Notes: generated by a model not told the origin, from the sequence alone. DNA of 64,000 bases from Pseudomonas sp. H9 (GCF_004353925.1 NZ_SMOK01000003.1:62001-126000); one strand, 5' to 3'. Counted from the first letter of the stretch, positions 17,046-26,579 are shown. Numbers and translations: made by a program.

Positions 17046-18494
17046 GTGAAACTCAATGACAATAAGCTGTTCCGCCAGCAAGCCTATATCAACGGGCGCT
17101 GGTGCGACGCCGATGATGGCCGCAGCCTGCCGGTCACCGACCCCGCCAACGGCGAACTGCTCGGCAGCGTGCCACTGATGGCAGGCAACGAAGCCGTGCG
17201 CGCCATCGAAGCCGCTGAAGCTGCCTTGGGCGACTGGCGTGCCCGCACCGCCAAAGAGCGTGCGCAGATCCTGCGCCGCTGGTTCGAATTGCTGCTGGAA
17301 CACGAGCAAGACCTGGCCCGCCTGATGACCTTCGAACAGGGCAAACCCCTGCATGAAGCCCTGGGCGAAATTCGCTATGCCGCCTCGTTCGTCGAATGGT
17401 TCGCCGAAGAAGGCAAACGTATCTACGGCGACGTGATCCCGAGCCCGGCCAACGACAAGCGCCTGCTGGTAATCAAGCAAGGCATCGGCGTGTGTGCGGC
17501 CATCACCCCGTGGAACTTCCCGGCGGCGATGATCACCCGCAAAGTCGCCCCTGCCCTGGCAGCCGGCTGCACCATCGTGGTCAAACCGGCCAACGAAACC
17601 CCGTACTGCGCCCTGGCCCTGGCTGAGCTGGCCGAGCGCGCCGGCATTCCCGCTGGCGTGTTCAGCGTCGTCACCGGTGATGCACCGGCGATTGGCGCGC
17701 AGTTCACCGGTCACCCATCGGTGCGCAAGCTGAGCTTCACGGGTTCCACCCCAGTGGGCCGTTTGCTAATGGGCCAATGCGCCGAAACCATCAAGAAAGT
17801 CAGCCTGGAGCTGGGCGGCAACGCACCGTTCATTGTCTTTGAAGACGCCGACATCGACGCCGCCGTCGAAGGTGCCTTGATTGCCAAGTACCGCAACGCC
17901 GGGCAGACCTGCGTTTGCGTCAACCGCTTCTATATCCATGACAGCGTCTACGCCCAGTTCAGCCAACGCTTCATCGAGCGCGTGCAGCAACTGGGAGTCG
18001 GCCACGGCAGCGCCGAAGGTACGCAGATCGGCCCGCTGATCAGCGACAAGGCCGTGGCCAAGGTCCGCAGCCTGATCGACGACGCCGTCGGCAAAGGCGC
18101 CGAACTGGTGCTGGGTGGCAAGGCCCACGCCCTGGGTGGCAACTTCTTCGAACCCACCGTGCTGAGCAATGTCGGTCCGGGCATGGAGCTGCTGGAAGAA
18201 GAAATCTTCGGCCCGGTGGCAGCGCTGGTGCGCTTTACCAGCGACGCCGAAGTCATCGCCTTGGCCAACGCTACGCAATACGGCCTGGCCGCTTACTTCT
18301 ACAGCCGCGATATCGCCCGGGTGTTCAATGTGGCCGAGCAGCTGGAGTACGGCATGGTCGGCGTCAACACCGGACTGATCTCCAACGAGGTCGCGCCGTT
18401 CGGTGGCATCAAACAATCGGGCCTGGGCCGCGAAGGCTCCAAGTACGGCATCGAAGATTATCTGGAAATCAAATACCTGTGCCTCGCCGTCTGA
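17046..18494 (+). CDS. NAD(P)-dependent (malic/succinic) semialdehyde dehydrogenase
   Basis: Aldehyde dehydrogenase of the GabD group, 482 residues from the GTG at 17046, which has GGAG eight bases upstream; another GTG lies nine bases earlier. Signatures include NFPAAMITRKVAPALAAGCT, the catalytic Glu in LELGGNAPF (residue 255) and catalytic Cys in GQTCVCVNRF (residue 289). It oxidises a semialdehyde to the acid. Here the substrate is probably malic semialdehyde from CntA, giving malate, as proposed for carnitine clusters in Acinetobacter. GabD-like enzymes often also accept succinic semialdehyde, so the precise role is inferred from the operon. Confidence 0.9.
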   Translation: MKLNDNKLFRQQAYINGRWCDADDGRSLPVTDPANGELLGSVPLMAGNEAVRAIEAAEAALGDWRARTAKERAQILRRWFELLLEHEQDLARLMTFEQGKPLHEALGEIRYAASFVEWFAEEGKRIYGDVIPSPANDKRLLVIKQGIGVCAAITPWNFPAAMITRKVAPALAAGCTIVVKPANETPYCALALAELAERAGIPAGVFSVVTGDAPAIGAQFTGHPSVRKLSFTGSTPVGRLLMGQCAETIKKVSLELGGNAPFIVFEDADIDAAVEGALIAKYRNAGQTCVCVNRFYIHDSVYAQFSQRFIERVQQLGVGHGSAEGTQIGPLISDKAVAKVRSLIDDAVGKGAELVLGGKAHALGGNFFEPTVLSNVGPGMELLEEEIFGPVAALVRFTSDAEVIALANATQYGLAAYFYSRDIARVFNVAEQLEYGMVGVNTGLISNEVAPFGGIKQSGLGREGSKYGIEDYLEIKYLCLAV

Positions 18495-18513
18495 GCGAGC
18501 GCGGGTTCCGGGA

Positions 18514-18532
18514 CGCGGCAGGGCCTGCCGCG
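18514..18532 (+). other. GC-rich hairpin between aldehyde dehydrogenase gene and cntB
   Basis: Perfect 8-base-pair stem (CGCGGCAG with CTGCCGCG) and a 3-base loop, with no T-run. It is the second such hairpin in the intergenic gaps of this operon. Confidence 0.5.
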
Positions 18533-18555
18533 CGCCCTTGCAGTCGAGGTGAATC

Positions 18556-19527
18556 ATGGCCAACAAATACGAAATGTTCAGCGTACACGTGACCGAAGTC
18601 GAACAGGCCACCCCGCAGATCAAGCGCTTCACCCTGGCCCGCGAAGACGGCGCGCCGATGCCCGCTTTCACCGGTGGCAGCCATGTCATCGTACAGATGC
18701 AGGGCGCTGACGGTAGCCAGTTCAGCAATGCTTACTCGTTGATGAGCGACCCGCGCGACACCCGCAGCTACCAGATTGGCGTGCGCCTGGAAGAGCAATC
18801 CAAAGGCGGCTCGGCGTTCATGCACCAGCAGGTGCAGGTCGGTACCCGCCTGACCATCTCCTCGCCCAACAACCTGTTCGCCCTCGACCCAAGCGCCGGT
18901 CGCCATGTGTTGATCGCAGGCGGTATCGGCATCACCCCGTTTCTGGCGCAACTGCATGAACTCGAAGGCAGCAGCACCGGCTACGAACTGCATTACGCCT
19001 TCCGCGCGCCGGAACACGGTGCCTTCCAGGAACAACTGGCCAGCGGCCCGCATGCCGACAACACCCACTTCTACATCGACAGCCTGGATCGCAAGCTCGA
19101 CCTGAACGCACTGTGCGCAGGCCTGAGCGAAGAAGCGCACCTGTATGTGTGCGGCCCGAAGCCGTTGATCGATGCGGTCATTGCCACAGCGGCCAAGGCC
19201 GGAATTGCCGAACACCGCGTACATTGGGAACAGTTCGCCGCCGCACCGGTGACTGGCGCCGCCTTCACCGTGGTACTGGCGCAATCGGGCGTCGAGCTGC
19301 AGGTCGAAGAAGGCATGACCATTCTGCAAGCCATCGAAAAATCCAAGGCCGCCAAAGTTGAGTGCCTGTGCCGTGAAGGCGTGTGTGGCACCTGCGAGAC
19401 CGCCATTCTCGAAGGCGAAGCCGAGCACTTCGACCAGTACCTGAGCGATGACGAAAAAGCCGCGCAGCAAAGCATCATGCTCTGCGTCTCGCGGGCCCGC
19501 TCGGCGCGTCTGGTGCTGGACCTTTAA
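18556..19527 (+). CDS. cntB: carnitine monooxygenase reductase subunit (CntB/YeaX)
   Basis: A 323-residue phthalate-dioxygenase-reductase-type protein that passes electrons from NAD(P)H to CntA. Domain order is flavin-binding (NAYSLMSDPRDTRSYQIGV), NAD-binding (LIAGGIGITPFLAQL, and YVCGPKPLI), then a C-terminal plant-type 2Fe-2S domain with ligands C272, C277, C280 and C310 (CLCREGVCGTCE, then MLCVS). An AGGTGAATC site precedes the start. As the last gene of the cluster, separated from cntA by the dehydrogenase gene, it completes the two-component oxygenase. Three REP pairs follow it. Confidence 0.92.
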   Translation: MANKYEMFSVHVTEVEQATPQIKRFTLAREDGAPMPAFTGGSHVIVQMQGADGSQFSNAYSLMSDPRDTRSYQIGVRLEEQSKGGSAFMHQQVQVGTRLTISSPNNLFALDPSAGRHVLIAGGIGITPFLAQLHELEGSSTGYELHYAFRAPEHGAFQEQLASGPHADNTHFYIDSLDRKLDLNALCAGLSEEAHLYVCGPKPLIDAVIATAAKAGIAEHRVHWEQFAAAPVTGAAFTVVLAQSGVELQVEEGMTILQAIEKSKAAKVECLCREGVCGTCETAILEGEAEHFDQYLSDDEKAAQQSIMLCVSRARSARLVLDL

Positions 19528-19533
19528 CCCTTG

Positions 19534-19765
19534 GTAGGAGCGGGCTTGCCCCGCGAAGCAATGCCACTGAAAAACCGCCATCGCGGGACAAGCCCGCTCC
19601 CACAGCCCACGCCCGTAGGAGCGGGCTCGCCCCGCGATACGATGGGACTGAAAAACCGCAATCGCGGGACAAGCCTGCTCCCACAGCGCACACCCGTAGG
19701 AGCGGGCTTGCCCCGCGATACGATGGGACTGAAAAACCGCCATCGCGGGGCAAGCCCGCTCCTAC
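19534..19765. repeat. three tandem REP pairs
   Basis: Three complete inverted REP pairs in head-to-tail order (19534-19603, 19615-19684, 19696-19765), joined by short linkers ending CACCCGTAGG or similar. The three inner loops share the sequence ACTGAAAAACCG. This looks like local amplification of one BIME-type unit. Confidence 0.92.
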
Positions 19766-19845
19766 CTGGATGAAAGCCGTCAACCCAAAGTTGACAGCTT
19801 AGGTATACTTGCAGGCTCTTGGCTCACGATCAGGACACCCTGCCC

Positions 19846-20928
19846 ATGATGGAAAACAGTTTCGCCTTTCGGCTCAAGGAGTTGCTTGAGCATCAGAAGT
19901 TGACCCTGCAAGCCGTGGGCACGGCCCTGGGAATCTCGCGCACTGCGGTACACAAATGGACCCGTGGCGGCGAAATCGACTACGACAACCTGCGCAAGCT
20001 GGCGGACTTTCTCAAGGTCAACTGGATCTGGCTGCGCTACGGCGAAGAAGCTCTGCAGAACATTCAGCAGCCGCAAGTTGTAGAGCTGCCAATGACCGAC
20101 CTGCGCCGACGCTACACCGCCGAGATCATGGAAAGCGAAACGCGCATGAAGCTGGCCCAGGAAGGTGCGCGCATCGTCACTTGGGAATGGAACCTGATCA
20201 GCGACGAGGTCACCTACTCCCCCAACGTCGAGCAGGTGTATGGCTGGCCGGTTAACCGCAACGAAGACTTCTGGATTCACCTGCCCGCCGAAGACGTCAC
20301 GCGTATGCAGGCCATGTACGCCCAGGCGGTGGCCGACGGCAGCGGCTGCGAATGCGATTTCCGCATTACCCGACCTGATGGCGAACTGCGCTGGATTTCA
20401 TCCCGGGCCACGGTAGTGCGCGACAGCGCCGGTCGTTCGGTGAAGATGGTCGGCATCAGCATGGACAACACCGAGCGCCAAGTCGCCGAACAGGCACTGC
20501 GCAAAAGTGAAGAACGTTTTCGCGCGATCTTCGAACTGGCCTGGGGTGCCCTCGCCTACATTGCCCCCGATGGCACCTGGCAGCGGGTCAACAGCAGCCT
20601 GTGCGAACTGCTCGGTTACCGCGCTGAAGAGCTCTACAGCATGACCTTCCAACAGATCACCCACCCAGACGATCTGGACGCTAATCTGCAATTACTGCAG
20701 CGCATGCTGGCCGGTGAAACCGAGCGTTACGAGGTAGAAAAGCGCGTCCGCCACAAGAGCGGTGACTACATCTGGGTACGCGCCCGCACCTCGTTGCAGC
20801 GCCGCGACGACGGTGAACCGGAACACCTGATCAGCGTGTTCGAAGACATCGGTGCCAAGCGTCGCGAATACGAACGGCTGCACGCCCACATCGCTGGGCT
20901 TGAAGCGAGGCTGGCGCAGCGCGCCTGA
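19846..20928 (+). CDS. XRE-type HTH regulator with two PAS/PAC domains
   Basis: About 360 residues. An N-terminal Cro/cI-type HTH (FRLKELLEHQKLTLQAVGTA, then LGISRTAVHKWTRGGEIDY) is followed by two PAS-PAC units. The first has TWEWNLISDEVTYSPNVEQV and FRITRPDGELRWI; the second starts at RKSEERFRAIFELAWGALAY with KSGDYIWVRARTSLQRR. A short coiled coil (REYERLHAHIAGLEARL) ends the protein. No kinase, GGDEF or EAL domain follows, so it appears to be a one-component sensor-regulator. The start at 19846 is chosen because AGGA lies upstream; ATG at 19849 or TTG at 19819 are possible. Signal and targets are unknown. Confidence 0.85.
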   Translation: MMENSFAFRLKELLEHQKLTLQAVGTALGISRTAVHKWTRGGEIDYDNLRKLADFLKVNWIWLRYGEEALQNIQQPQVVELPMTDLRRRYTAEIMESETRMKLAQEGARIVTWEWNLISDEVTYSPNVEQVYGWPVNRNEDFWIHLPAEDVTRMQAMYAQAVADGSGCECDFRITRPDGELRWISSRATVVRDSAGRSVKMVGISMDNTERQVAEQALRKSEERFRAIFELAWGALAYIAPDGTWQRVNSSLCELLGYRAEELYSMTFQQITHPDDLDANLQLLQRMLAGETERYEVEKRVRHKSGDYIWVRARTSLQRRDDGEPEHLISVFEDIGAKRREYERLHAHIAGLEARLAQRA

Positions 20929-20955
20929 ATCTCACCACCTTTGGGAGCGCAAGGG

Positions 20956-21654
20956 ATGCTGCCAGGTTATTCATACGCATCAGCGCGGTCATTGCGCATT
21001 GCCAGGCTGCGCGGCAAGGTCGGCCTGTATTTTGTTGCCGCCCTGTCAGTGTTGGCCGGCATGACTGATGCCATCGGCTTTATGGCCACTGGCGATTTCG
21101 TCTCGTTCATGAGCGGCAACACCACGCGCCTGGCGGTGTCACTGGGCACTGGCGAAATGGGCCTGGCACTGCGCATCGGCGCGCTGCTGCTGGCCTTCGT
21201 ACTGGGCAATGCCCTGGGCGTGATCATTGCCCGCATCACCGGTCGCAGGCCCTTGCCCCTGTTATCCATCATTGCCGCGCTGCTCGCCCTGGCGGGGTTG
21301 CTACCCGCGAGCTGGCAGTTGCCTGCATTGGTCGCGGCGGTCATCGCCATGGGCATGATCAATGCCGTGGTCGAAGAAGTGAACGGGATGCCAGTGGGCC
21401 TGACCTACGTCACCGGTGCGCTGTCGCGCTTTGGCCGCGGGCTGGGGCGCAGGCTGCTGGGCGAACGCCGGCAAGGCTGGCGAGTGCAACTGATTCCCTG
21501 GGGCGGGATGTTTGTGGGCGCCGTTATCGGCGTGTTGCTGGAACAGGCCTTCGACCTGGCGGCGCTGCTGTTCAGCGCAGTGCTGGCTGCCGCGCTCGGG
21601 CTGATTTCGCTGAAAATCCCCCGGCGCTGGCAGCTCGGCTATATGCCCCGCTAG
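20956..21654 (+). CDS. YoaK/DUF1275 family membrane protein
   Basis: A 232-residue inner-membrane protein with about six hydrophobic segments. It carries the DUF1275 signature GMTDAIGFMATGDFVSFMSG NTTRLAV and, later, EEVNGMPVGLTYVTGALSRF. The start at 20956 has GGGAGCGCAAGGG upstream. Members are widespread predicted permeases with no proven substrate. The gene starts 27 bases after the XRE-PAS gene and may be in one transcript with it. It is convergent with a lipoprotein gene. Confidence 0.85.
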   Translation: MLPGYSYASARSLRIARLRGKVGLYFVAALSVLAGMTDAIGFMATGDFVSFMSGNTTRLAVSLGTGEMGLALRIGALLLAFVLGNALGVIIARITGRRPLPLLSIIAALLALAGLLPASWQLPALVAAVIAMGMINAVVEEVNGMPVGLTYVTGALSRFGRGLGRRLLGERRQGWRVQLIPWGGMFVGAVIGVLLEQAFDLAALLFSAVLAAALGLISLKIPRRWQLGYMPR

Positions 21655-21658
21655 CGGC

Positions 21659-22009
21659 TTACAGGCAGGTGGCCAATGCGGCCATACGGCGCAAGGCGAC
21701 GCTGTCGTCCTTCTTGGCGTAATAGCTGACCGCCGTATTGCCACCTTGCACCAGGATGTCGGCAAACGACTCCGCCTCACGGGTGTACACGGTAAAGCCG
21801 CCTTGCTTGTTCGGCTCCAGGTAACCGCTGGCATCGACACCAAACACGTCTTCGTCCTGCCAGCCAAACTGGATGCACTGAGCCACACGGTCAGCCGGCT
21901 TGGTCGAGGTGAAGCTTTTGGTAGGCGCCTGGTTGCGCGCGGCCTCCATGGCCGAAGAGGCACAACCGGCCAACAATGCTGCAGCCACCACCGCCAATAC
22001 TCCCCGCAT
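21659..22009 (-). CDS. small lipoprotein, hypothetical
   Basis: A 116-residue protein beginning MRGVLAVVAAALLAGCASSA. The LLAGC lipobox predicts lipidation after signal cleavage, and S-S after the cysteine suggests outer-membrane sorting. The upstream GAGGGTGTC site supports the start at 22009. The mature part has one conserved-looking cysteine pair (AQCIQFGWQDEDVFG, and a terminal ATCL). I do not recognise a function. Confidence 0.8.
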   Translation of the reverse strand: MRGVLAVVAAALLAGCASSAMEAARNQAPTKSFTSTKPADRVAQCIQFGWQDEDVFGVDASGYLEPNKQGGFTVYTREAESFADILVQGGNTAVSYYAKKDDSVALRRMAALATCL

Positions 22010-22145
22010 GACACACCCTCGTCGAAAAAAAGCCGACTGTACCATTGCCTGCGCGCCAACACCCGCACCGCTTAACGTCACGGCGCGACTATAGTTAGAT
22101 GTTGATCGCCTCACAGCGCCACCCTCTTCAACGCAGGCTACGCGA

Positions 22146-22808
22146 ATGTGTGGAAGACTCAGTCAATACCGTGGCATTCATGACTTCGTTGACGCCCTGA
22201 GCATGCCCGACGCCTTGACCAATGACGTCGGTGACCAGCCCCTGGCGCACTACAACGTCGCGCCCAGTACGTCAGTGGCCGTCTTCACCCCTGGTTACGC
22301 CCGCTGGCTGCGTTGGGGCTGGCGCCCGCACTGGGCCCAAGACCGCGCACCGCCGATCAATGCGCGGCTGGAAAAAGTCGCACACTCACCCTTCTATCGA
22401 GCGATCTGGGGGCAGCGCTTGCTCGTGCCGATCGATGGCTGGTTCGAATGGGTCGATGAAGGTGAGGCGAAAAAGCAGCCTTACTACATCCACCGCCGGG
22501 ATGGCCTGCCAACCTTTTGCGCCGGTATTGGCCAATGGCGCGGTGCCGAGGACGACGGTTTTGTCATCATCACCGCAGACAGCGTGGGCGGCATGGTCGA
22601 TATCCACGACCGCCGCCCTGTCGCACTGGCACCCGAGCTGGCCCGCGCCTGGCTGAACCCCGACGCCGACAAGACCCAAGCCGAGCAGATGCTGCTCAAC
22701 CTTGGTGAGCCGGCCGAGGCGTTCCACTGGTACCGGGTCGATAAAGCCGTCGGCAATGTGCGTAACCAGGGTGCCGCCTTGCTGCGGCCGATTGAGCCAA
22801 TGAGCTAA
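22146..22808 (+). CDS. yedK: SRAP/HMCES-type abasic-site crosslinking protein (YedK)
   Basis: A 220-residue SOS-response-associated peptidase family protein. YedK/HMCES forms a covalent thiazolidine link to abasic sites in single-stranded DNA through its N-terminal Cys. That cysteine is residue 2 here (MCGRL), exposed once Met is removed. Other active-site residues are present: N72 (PPINARLEK), E101 (GWFEW) and H154 (VDIHDRRP). The length matches the family. It stands alone, with a short AT-rich leader, and no LexA box was obvious. Confidence 0.92.
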   Translation: MCGRLSQYRGIHDFVDALSMPDALTNDVGDQPLAHYNVAPSTSVAVFTPGYARWLRWGWRPHWAQDRAPPINARLEKVAHSPFYRAIWGQRLLVPIDGWFEWVDEGEAKKQPYYIHRRDGLPTFCAGIGQWRGAEDDGFVIITADSVGGMVDIHDRRPVALAPELARAWLNPDADKTQAEQMLLNLGEPAEAFHWYRVDKAVGNVRNQGAALLRPIEPMS

Positions 22809-22879
22809 ACCGCTACACATCAACAAACCCCACACAATTTTCTGCCAAACTTCCACCCCTCACGGATCAGGAAGATTGC

Positions 22880-24709
22880 ATGAACGACGAATTGCTCTGG
22901 GTGCTTGGCTTGCTGTTGACCAGCGTAGTCTTGTTCATCGCCAACCGGCCACGGATGGATGTGGTTGCACTGCTGGTGATTGTGGCCCTGCCCCTGACCG
23001 GCATTCTCACGGTTCAGGAGGCCCTGGCCGGGTTCAGTGACCCCAACGTGGTGTTGATCGCCGCGCTGTTTGTGATCGGCGAGGGCTTGGTGCGTACCGG
23101 TATCGCCTATCGCATTGGCGAATGGATGGCCAATCGTGCCGGCAACAGTGAGGTACGCCTGCTGGTATTGTTGATGCTCTGCGTGGCCGGGCTGGGTTCG
23201 GTGATGAGCTCGACCGGGGTGGTGGCCATCTTCATTCCGGTGGTGTTGAGCATTGCCGCGCGCATGAAAGTGTCGCCCAGCCGGCTGATGATGCCGTTGA
23301 GCTTTGCCGGTTTGATCAGCGGCATGCTCAGCCTGGTGGCCACACCACCGAACGTGGTGGTGCACAGTGAACTGGTGCGCCACGGTGAAAGCGGTTTTCA
23401 CTTTTTCAGCTTTACCCCGTTCGGTCTGGTGATTCTGGTACTGGGCATCGGCTACATGCTGCTGACCCGGAACTGGCTCAGCGGTGAGGTACGCAAAGAC
23501 GGTACGCCGCAAACCCGCCGCACCCTGCTCGACCTGATCATCGACTACAAGCTGGCCGGCCGCGAACGGCGCCTGCGGGTGCGCCCCGACTCGCCGCTGA
23601 TTGGCCACAGCCTCAGTGAGTTGAAACTGCGCACGGTGCACGGCGCCAACGTCGTCGGTATCGAACGCCAGCACAAGTTCACTACCCGGGTCATCAGCCC
23701 CGACTCCAGCACCACGGTGCATGAGGGCGATGTATTGCTGCTCGATCTGTTTGCACCACGTGATGATTTGCGCAGCCTGTGCCAGACCATGAAGCTCGAA
23801 CCGCTGCACTTCAAGGGCGCCTACTTTATCGACCAGTCCCATGCCGTGGGCATGGCTGAAGTAGCAGTGGTGCCCGGTTCGCAATTGATCGGTAAAAGCG
23901 TGCTGGACCTGAATTTCCGGACGCGCTGGGACCTCAACGTGGTGGGGCTTCGACGTGGTCAGAGCGCCATTGAAGAACAACTGGTGGAAGAAAAACTCAA
24001 GCTGGGCGACACCCTGTTGGTGATCGGCCCGTGGAAGTCGGTGCGCCAGCTGCAGGCCCAACCCAGGGACTTTCTGGTGTTGAGCCTGCCCGCCGAAATC
24101 GACAATGTCGCCCCGGCGCTGAACCAGGCGCCCTATGCCCTGATCAGCCTGATGGTGATGGTCGGCCTGATGATCAGTGGCGTAGTGCCGAACGTTATCG
24201 CTGCGCTGATCGCCTGCCTGCTGATGGGTGCCGGGCGCTGCATCGACATGAACAGCGCTTATCGCGCGATCCACTGGCAGAGCCTGATTCTGATTGTCGG
24301 CATGCTGCCGTTCGCCCTGGCGTTGCAGAAAACCGGCGGCATCGCCATGGCGGTGAACCTGCTGGTGCAGGTGCTGGGCGAGGCCGGGCCGTACATGATC
24401 CTCGCCTGCTTGTTCACCATCACGGCATTGATCGGCTTGTTCATTTCCAACACGGCCACCGCGGTACTGATGGCGCCCGTGGCGATCAGCACCGCCGAAC
24501 AGTTAGGCGCTTCGCCCTACCCGTTTGCGATGATTGTCGCCCTGGCGGCGTCGGCAGCGTTCATGACGCCGGTGTCATCACCGGTCAACACCTTGGTGCT
24601 CGGGCCTGGCCAGTACCGCTTTGCCGACTTCGTCAAAGTCGGCGTGCCGTTCACCGTGCTGGTGATGATCGTCAGCGTGTTTATGGTGCCGTGGATTTTT
24701 GCCCTGTGA
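22880..24709 (+). CDS. SLC13-family permease with TrkA-C (RCK_C) domains
   Basis: A 609-residue inner-membrane carrier of the divalent anion:Na+ symporter (DASS/CitT) superfamily. Membrane segments occupy roughly residues 1-200 and 415-609, including [18 protein letters not shown] and the final [20 protein letters not shown] with [20 protein letters not shown]. The central soluble region (about 215-400) holds two TrkA-C/RCK_C-like domains ([20 protein letters not shown], and [20 protein letters not shown]). Such proteins transport sulfate, di- or tricarboxylates. The substrate is not apparent here. Its 3' end overlaps a convergent lipoprotein gene by 29 bases. Confidence 0.9.
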   Translation: MNDELLWVLGLLLTSVVLFIANRPRMDVVALLVIVALPLTGILTVQEALAGFSDPNVVLIAALFVIGEGLVRTGIAYRIGEWMANRAGNSEVRLLVLLMLCVAGLGSVMSSTGVVAIFIPVVLSIAARMKVSPSRLMMPLSFAGLISGMLSLVATPPNVVVHSELVRHGESGFHFFSFTPFGLVILVLGIGYMLLTRNWLSGEVRKDGTPQTRRTLLDLIIDYKLAGRERRLRVRPDSPLIGHSLSELKLRTVHGANVVGIERQHKFTTRVISPDSSTTVHEGDVLLLDLFAPRDDLRSLCQTMKLEPLHFKGAYFIDQSHAVGMAEVAVVPGSQLIGKSVLDLNFRTRWDLNVVGLRRGQSAIEEQLVEEKLKLGDTLLVIGPWKSVRQLQAQPRDFLVLSLPAEIDNVAPALNQAPYALISLMVMVGLMISGVVPNVIAALIACLLMGAGRCIDMNSAYRAIHWQSLILIVGMLPFALALQKTGGIAMAVNLLVQVLGEAGPYMILACLFTITALIGLFISNTATAVLMAPVAISTAEQLGASPYPFAMIVALAASAAFMTPVSSPVNTLVLGPGQYRFADFVKVGVPFTVLVMIVSVFMVPWIFAL

Positions 24710-25388
24710 AGGCCGCGACGTTCTGCTGTTTGAGGGTAACGGCAGCATCGCGCCAGTCCTGGGCCCAGCCATCCAGCACCACCTTGAGGTTGTCGGCGGT
24801 CATCACCTGATCGTCGTTCTCCAGCGGCAGGCCGGTGCCCTTGCGCACCACTTCGGCGACCACGGCGCGCGTGCCACCATCGAGGAACGCAGCTTCGGTG
24901 GCGATCACACTGTCCAGGTCGCGAATACCGACGGCGCTGCTGACCCCAGCCGCCACCAGGGTGACCGGCAGGTATTCATAAAAATGCAGTGACTGGGTAT
25001 GAGCGCCCACCGAAGTGATCGCCGGGCGCACGATCAAGGTATTGGGCCCAGGTTGGTCGACCAGGCTCAGCACCTTGCCCAGTTCCCGCTTGAGCGCCAC
25101 ATCGTAGTACGCGGTGACCGCCTTTAACGTCGAATCGGGGATCTGCGCGCTGGCTTGCGGTTGCGGGTAGAACTGGCTCGGCGCGATGTACACCTGGGTG
25201 TAGCGCTCCACCCGCAGCGTCGGGCTGATCCAGCGCAGCACCGACTCGCCCGAGGCGGTCTTGTGTTCGCTCAACTGGTCGTAATTACGCAAGAAGCCGG
25301 AATACTCTTTAGGCGACACCCGGGTCTGGCTGCAACCGACCATCAGCAGTGACAAGCACAGCGCCGGGGCAAACAATTGCTTACGCAT
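24681..25388 (-). CDS. DUF3313-type lipoprotein
   Basis: A 235-residue exported lipoprotein: [20 protein letters not shown] gives a lipobox at VGCS. The body matches the DUF3313 pattern ([31 protein letters not shown], a central [16 protein letters not shown] helix, and [13 protein letters not shown] strand). Function of the family is unknown. Its 3' end overlaps the SLC13 gene and its 5' end overlaps the upstream small gene by eight bases, so it is the second gene of a two-gene unit. Confidence 0.85.
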   Translation of the reverse strand: MRKQLFAPALCLSLLMVGCSQTRVSPKEYSGFLRNYDQLSEHKTASGESVLRWISPTLRVERYTQVYIAPSQFYPQPQASAQIPDSTLKAVTAYYDVALKRELGKVLSLVDQPGPNTLIVRPAITSVGAHTQSLHFYEYLPVTLVAAGVSSAVGIRDLDSVIATEAAFLDGGTRAVVAEVVRKGTGLPLENDDQVMTADNLKVVLDGWAQDWRDAAVTLKQQNVAAFTGQKSTAP

Positions 25389-25704
25389 GGCATGCGCTCC
25401 CGCTTTGCTGGCTGGTTGCCCGGGGCGCCGTACCGGAGCGGTCTACCTGCAACTGCCCATTGGCCATGATCCAGTGCACCAGTTCCGTCAGCGGCACTTT
25501 GTAGCTGTACTCCATCCATTGGTTGCTGCTGGGGCTGTAGCGCTCAAAGTAATGGCTGAGGATCGCGTGTGTGCCTTCACTGCACAGGCCCAGGCGCGAA
25601 TCCTGATAGCTGAGCAGTGCGTTGCGCCACAAATCCTGGGTACGCAGGTCGAGGGTCAGCGATTGGCTACAGTCAAGGCCGTCGATCGGGGGTTGTGCCT
25701 GCAT
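25381..25704 (-). CDS. hypothetical protein upstream of DUF3313 lipoprotein
   Basis: A 107-residue protein with no signal peptide or membrane segment. Recognisable pieces are LTLDLRTQDLWRNALLSYQD, LGLCSEGTHAILSHYFERYS and LTELVHWIMANGQLQVDRSG. It overlaps the DUF3313 gene by eight bases, which indicates translational coupling. I do not recognise the family. The 164 bases between it and the response-regulator gene hold the two divergent promoters. Confidence 0.6.
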   Translation of the reverse strand: MQAQPPIDGLDCSQSLTLDLRTQDLWRNALLSYQDSRLGLCSEGTHAILSHYFERYSPSSNQWMEYSYKVPLTELVHWIMANGQLQVDRSGTAPRATSQQSGSACHA

Positions 25705-25868
25705 GAAAAATTCCCTTGGTTTGAACTGCCGACAGCATCGCCCAGGGCCTTTGCTGGCAGATGTCTGCTTTGTGTCTGGGCTGCATTTTTATTGCACGAT
25801 TGAAATATATGACCGACGCCGCAGAATGGTTTTAGATACACACTTTTTACGCCCCACTGGACCTGAAC

Positions 25869-26579
25869 GTGAGCAGACTGCTGATCGTCGATGACGATGT
25901 GGAAATTTGTGCCCTGCTGAAGAAGTTCTTTGTCATGCATGGCTACGAAGTCGACCTGGCCGCCAATGGCACAGCAATGTGGGCGGCCATTGAACAACAG
26001 CGCCCGGACACCATCATTCTCGACCTGATGCTGCCCGGTGAAAGTGGCCTGAACCTGTGCCAGAAACTGCGCACCAGCACCGGCATCCCGATCATCATGC
26101 TCACGGCCATGGACGAGCTGAGCGACCGTATTGTCGGCCTGGAACTGGGCGCCGATGATTACCTGGGCAAACCCTTCGACGCCCGTGAACTGCTGGCACG
26201 TTTGCGCGCCGTGCAGCGCCGCGCGGGCGAGCAACTGCGCCCCAGTGGCGAAGAAACCCGGCCAGTGATCCGCTTCGACGACTGGCAGCTGGATGTCACC
26301 CGCCGGGAATTGCGCACCCCGCAAGGGGTAATGGTGCCGCTGTCGGCTGGCGAGTTCGACTTGCTGCTGGTGTTTCTCGAACACCCGCAGCGCATCCTCA
26401 CCCGCGAGCAGTTGATCGACCTCGCCCGCGGCCAGGGCCACGAGGCATATGACCGCAGCATCGATGTGCAGGTCAGCCGCCTGCGCCGCAAGATCGAACC
26501 CGACAGCAAGCGCCCGGCACTGATTCGCACAGTACGTAACGGCGGTTACTTGTTCGACGCCAAGGTCAGCCGCACATGA
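25869..26579 (+). CDS. OmpR-family response regulator
   Basis: A 236-residue two-component regulator. The receiver domain has the acidic pair (VDDD, residues 7-10), phospho-acceptor D52 (LDLMLPG), T79 and K101 (DDYLGKPFD). The C-terminal winged-helix DNA-binding domain includes LSAGEFDLLLVFLEHPQRIL TREQL and DVQVSRLRRKIEPD, ending in VRNGGYLFDAKVS. Start is GTG at 25869. Its stop overlaps the histidine kinase start by four bases. OmpR-type pairs of this form often respond to envelope or metal stress; the target genes are not evident. Confidence 0.92.
   Translation: MSRLLIVDDDVEICALLKKFFVMHGYEVDLAANGTAMWAAIEQQRPDTIILDLMLPGESGLNLCQKLRTSTGIPIIMLTAMDELSDRIVGLELGADDYLGKPFDARELLARLRAVQRRAGEQLRPSGEETRPVIRFDDWQLDVTRRELRTPQGVMVPLSAGEFDLLLVFLEHPQRILTREQLIDLARGQGHEAYDRSIDVQVSRLRRKIEPDSKRPALIRTVRNGGYLFDAKVSRT

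Noticed and set aside
19534..19765. Possible CRISPR-like array
   Set aside because: The regular repeats are inverted REP pairs with conserved loops, not direct repeats with unique spacers, and no cas gene is present.
22820..24274. 484-residue minus-strand frame opposite the SLC13 gene
   Set aside because: Shadow frame of high-GC codon use, His/Gln-rich and with no start signal.
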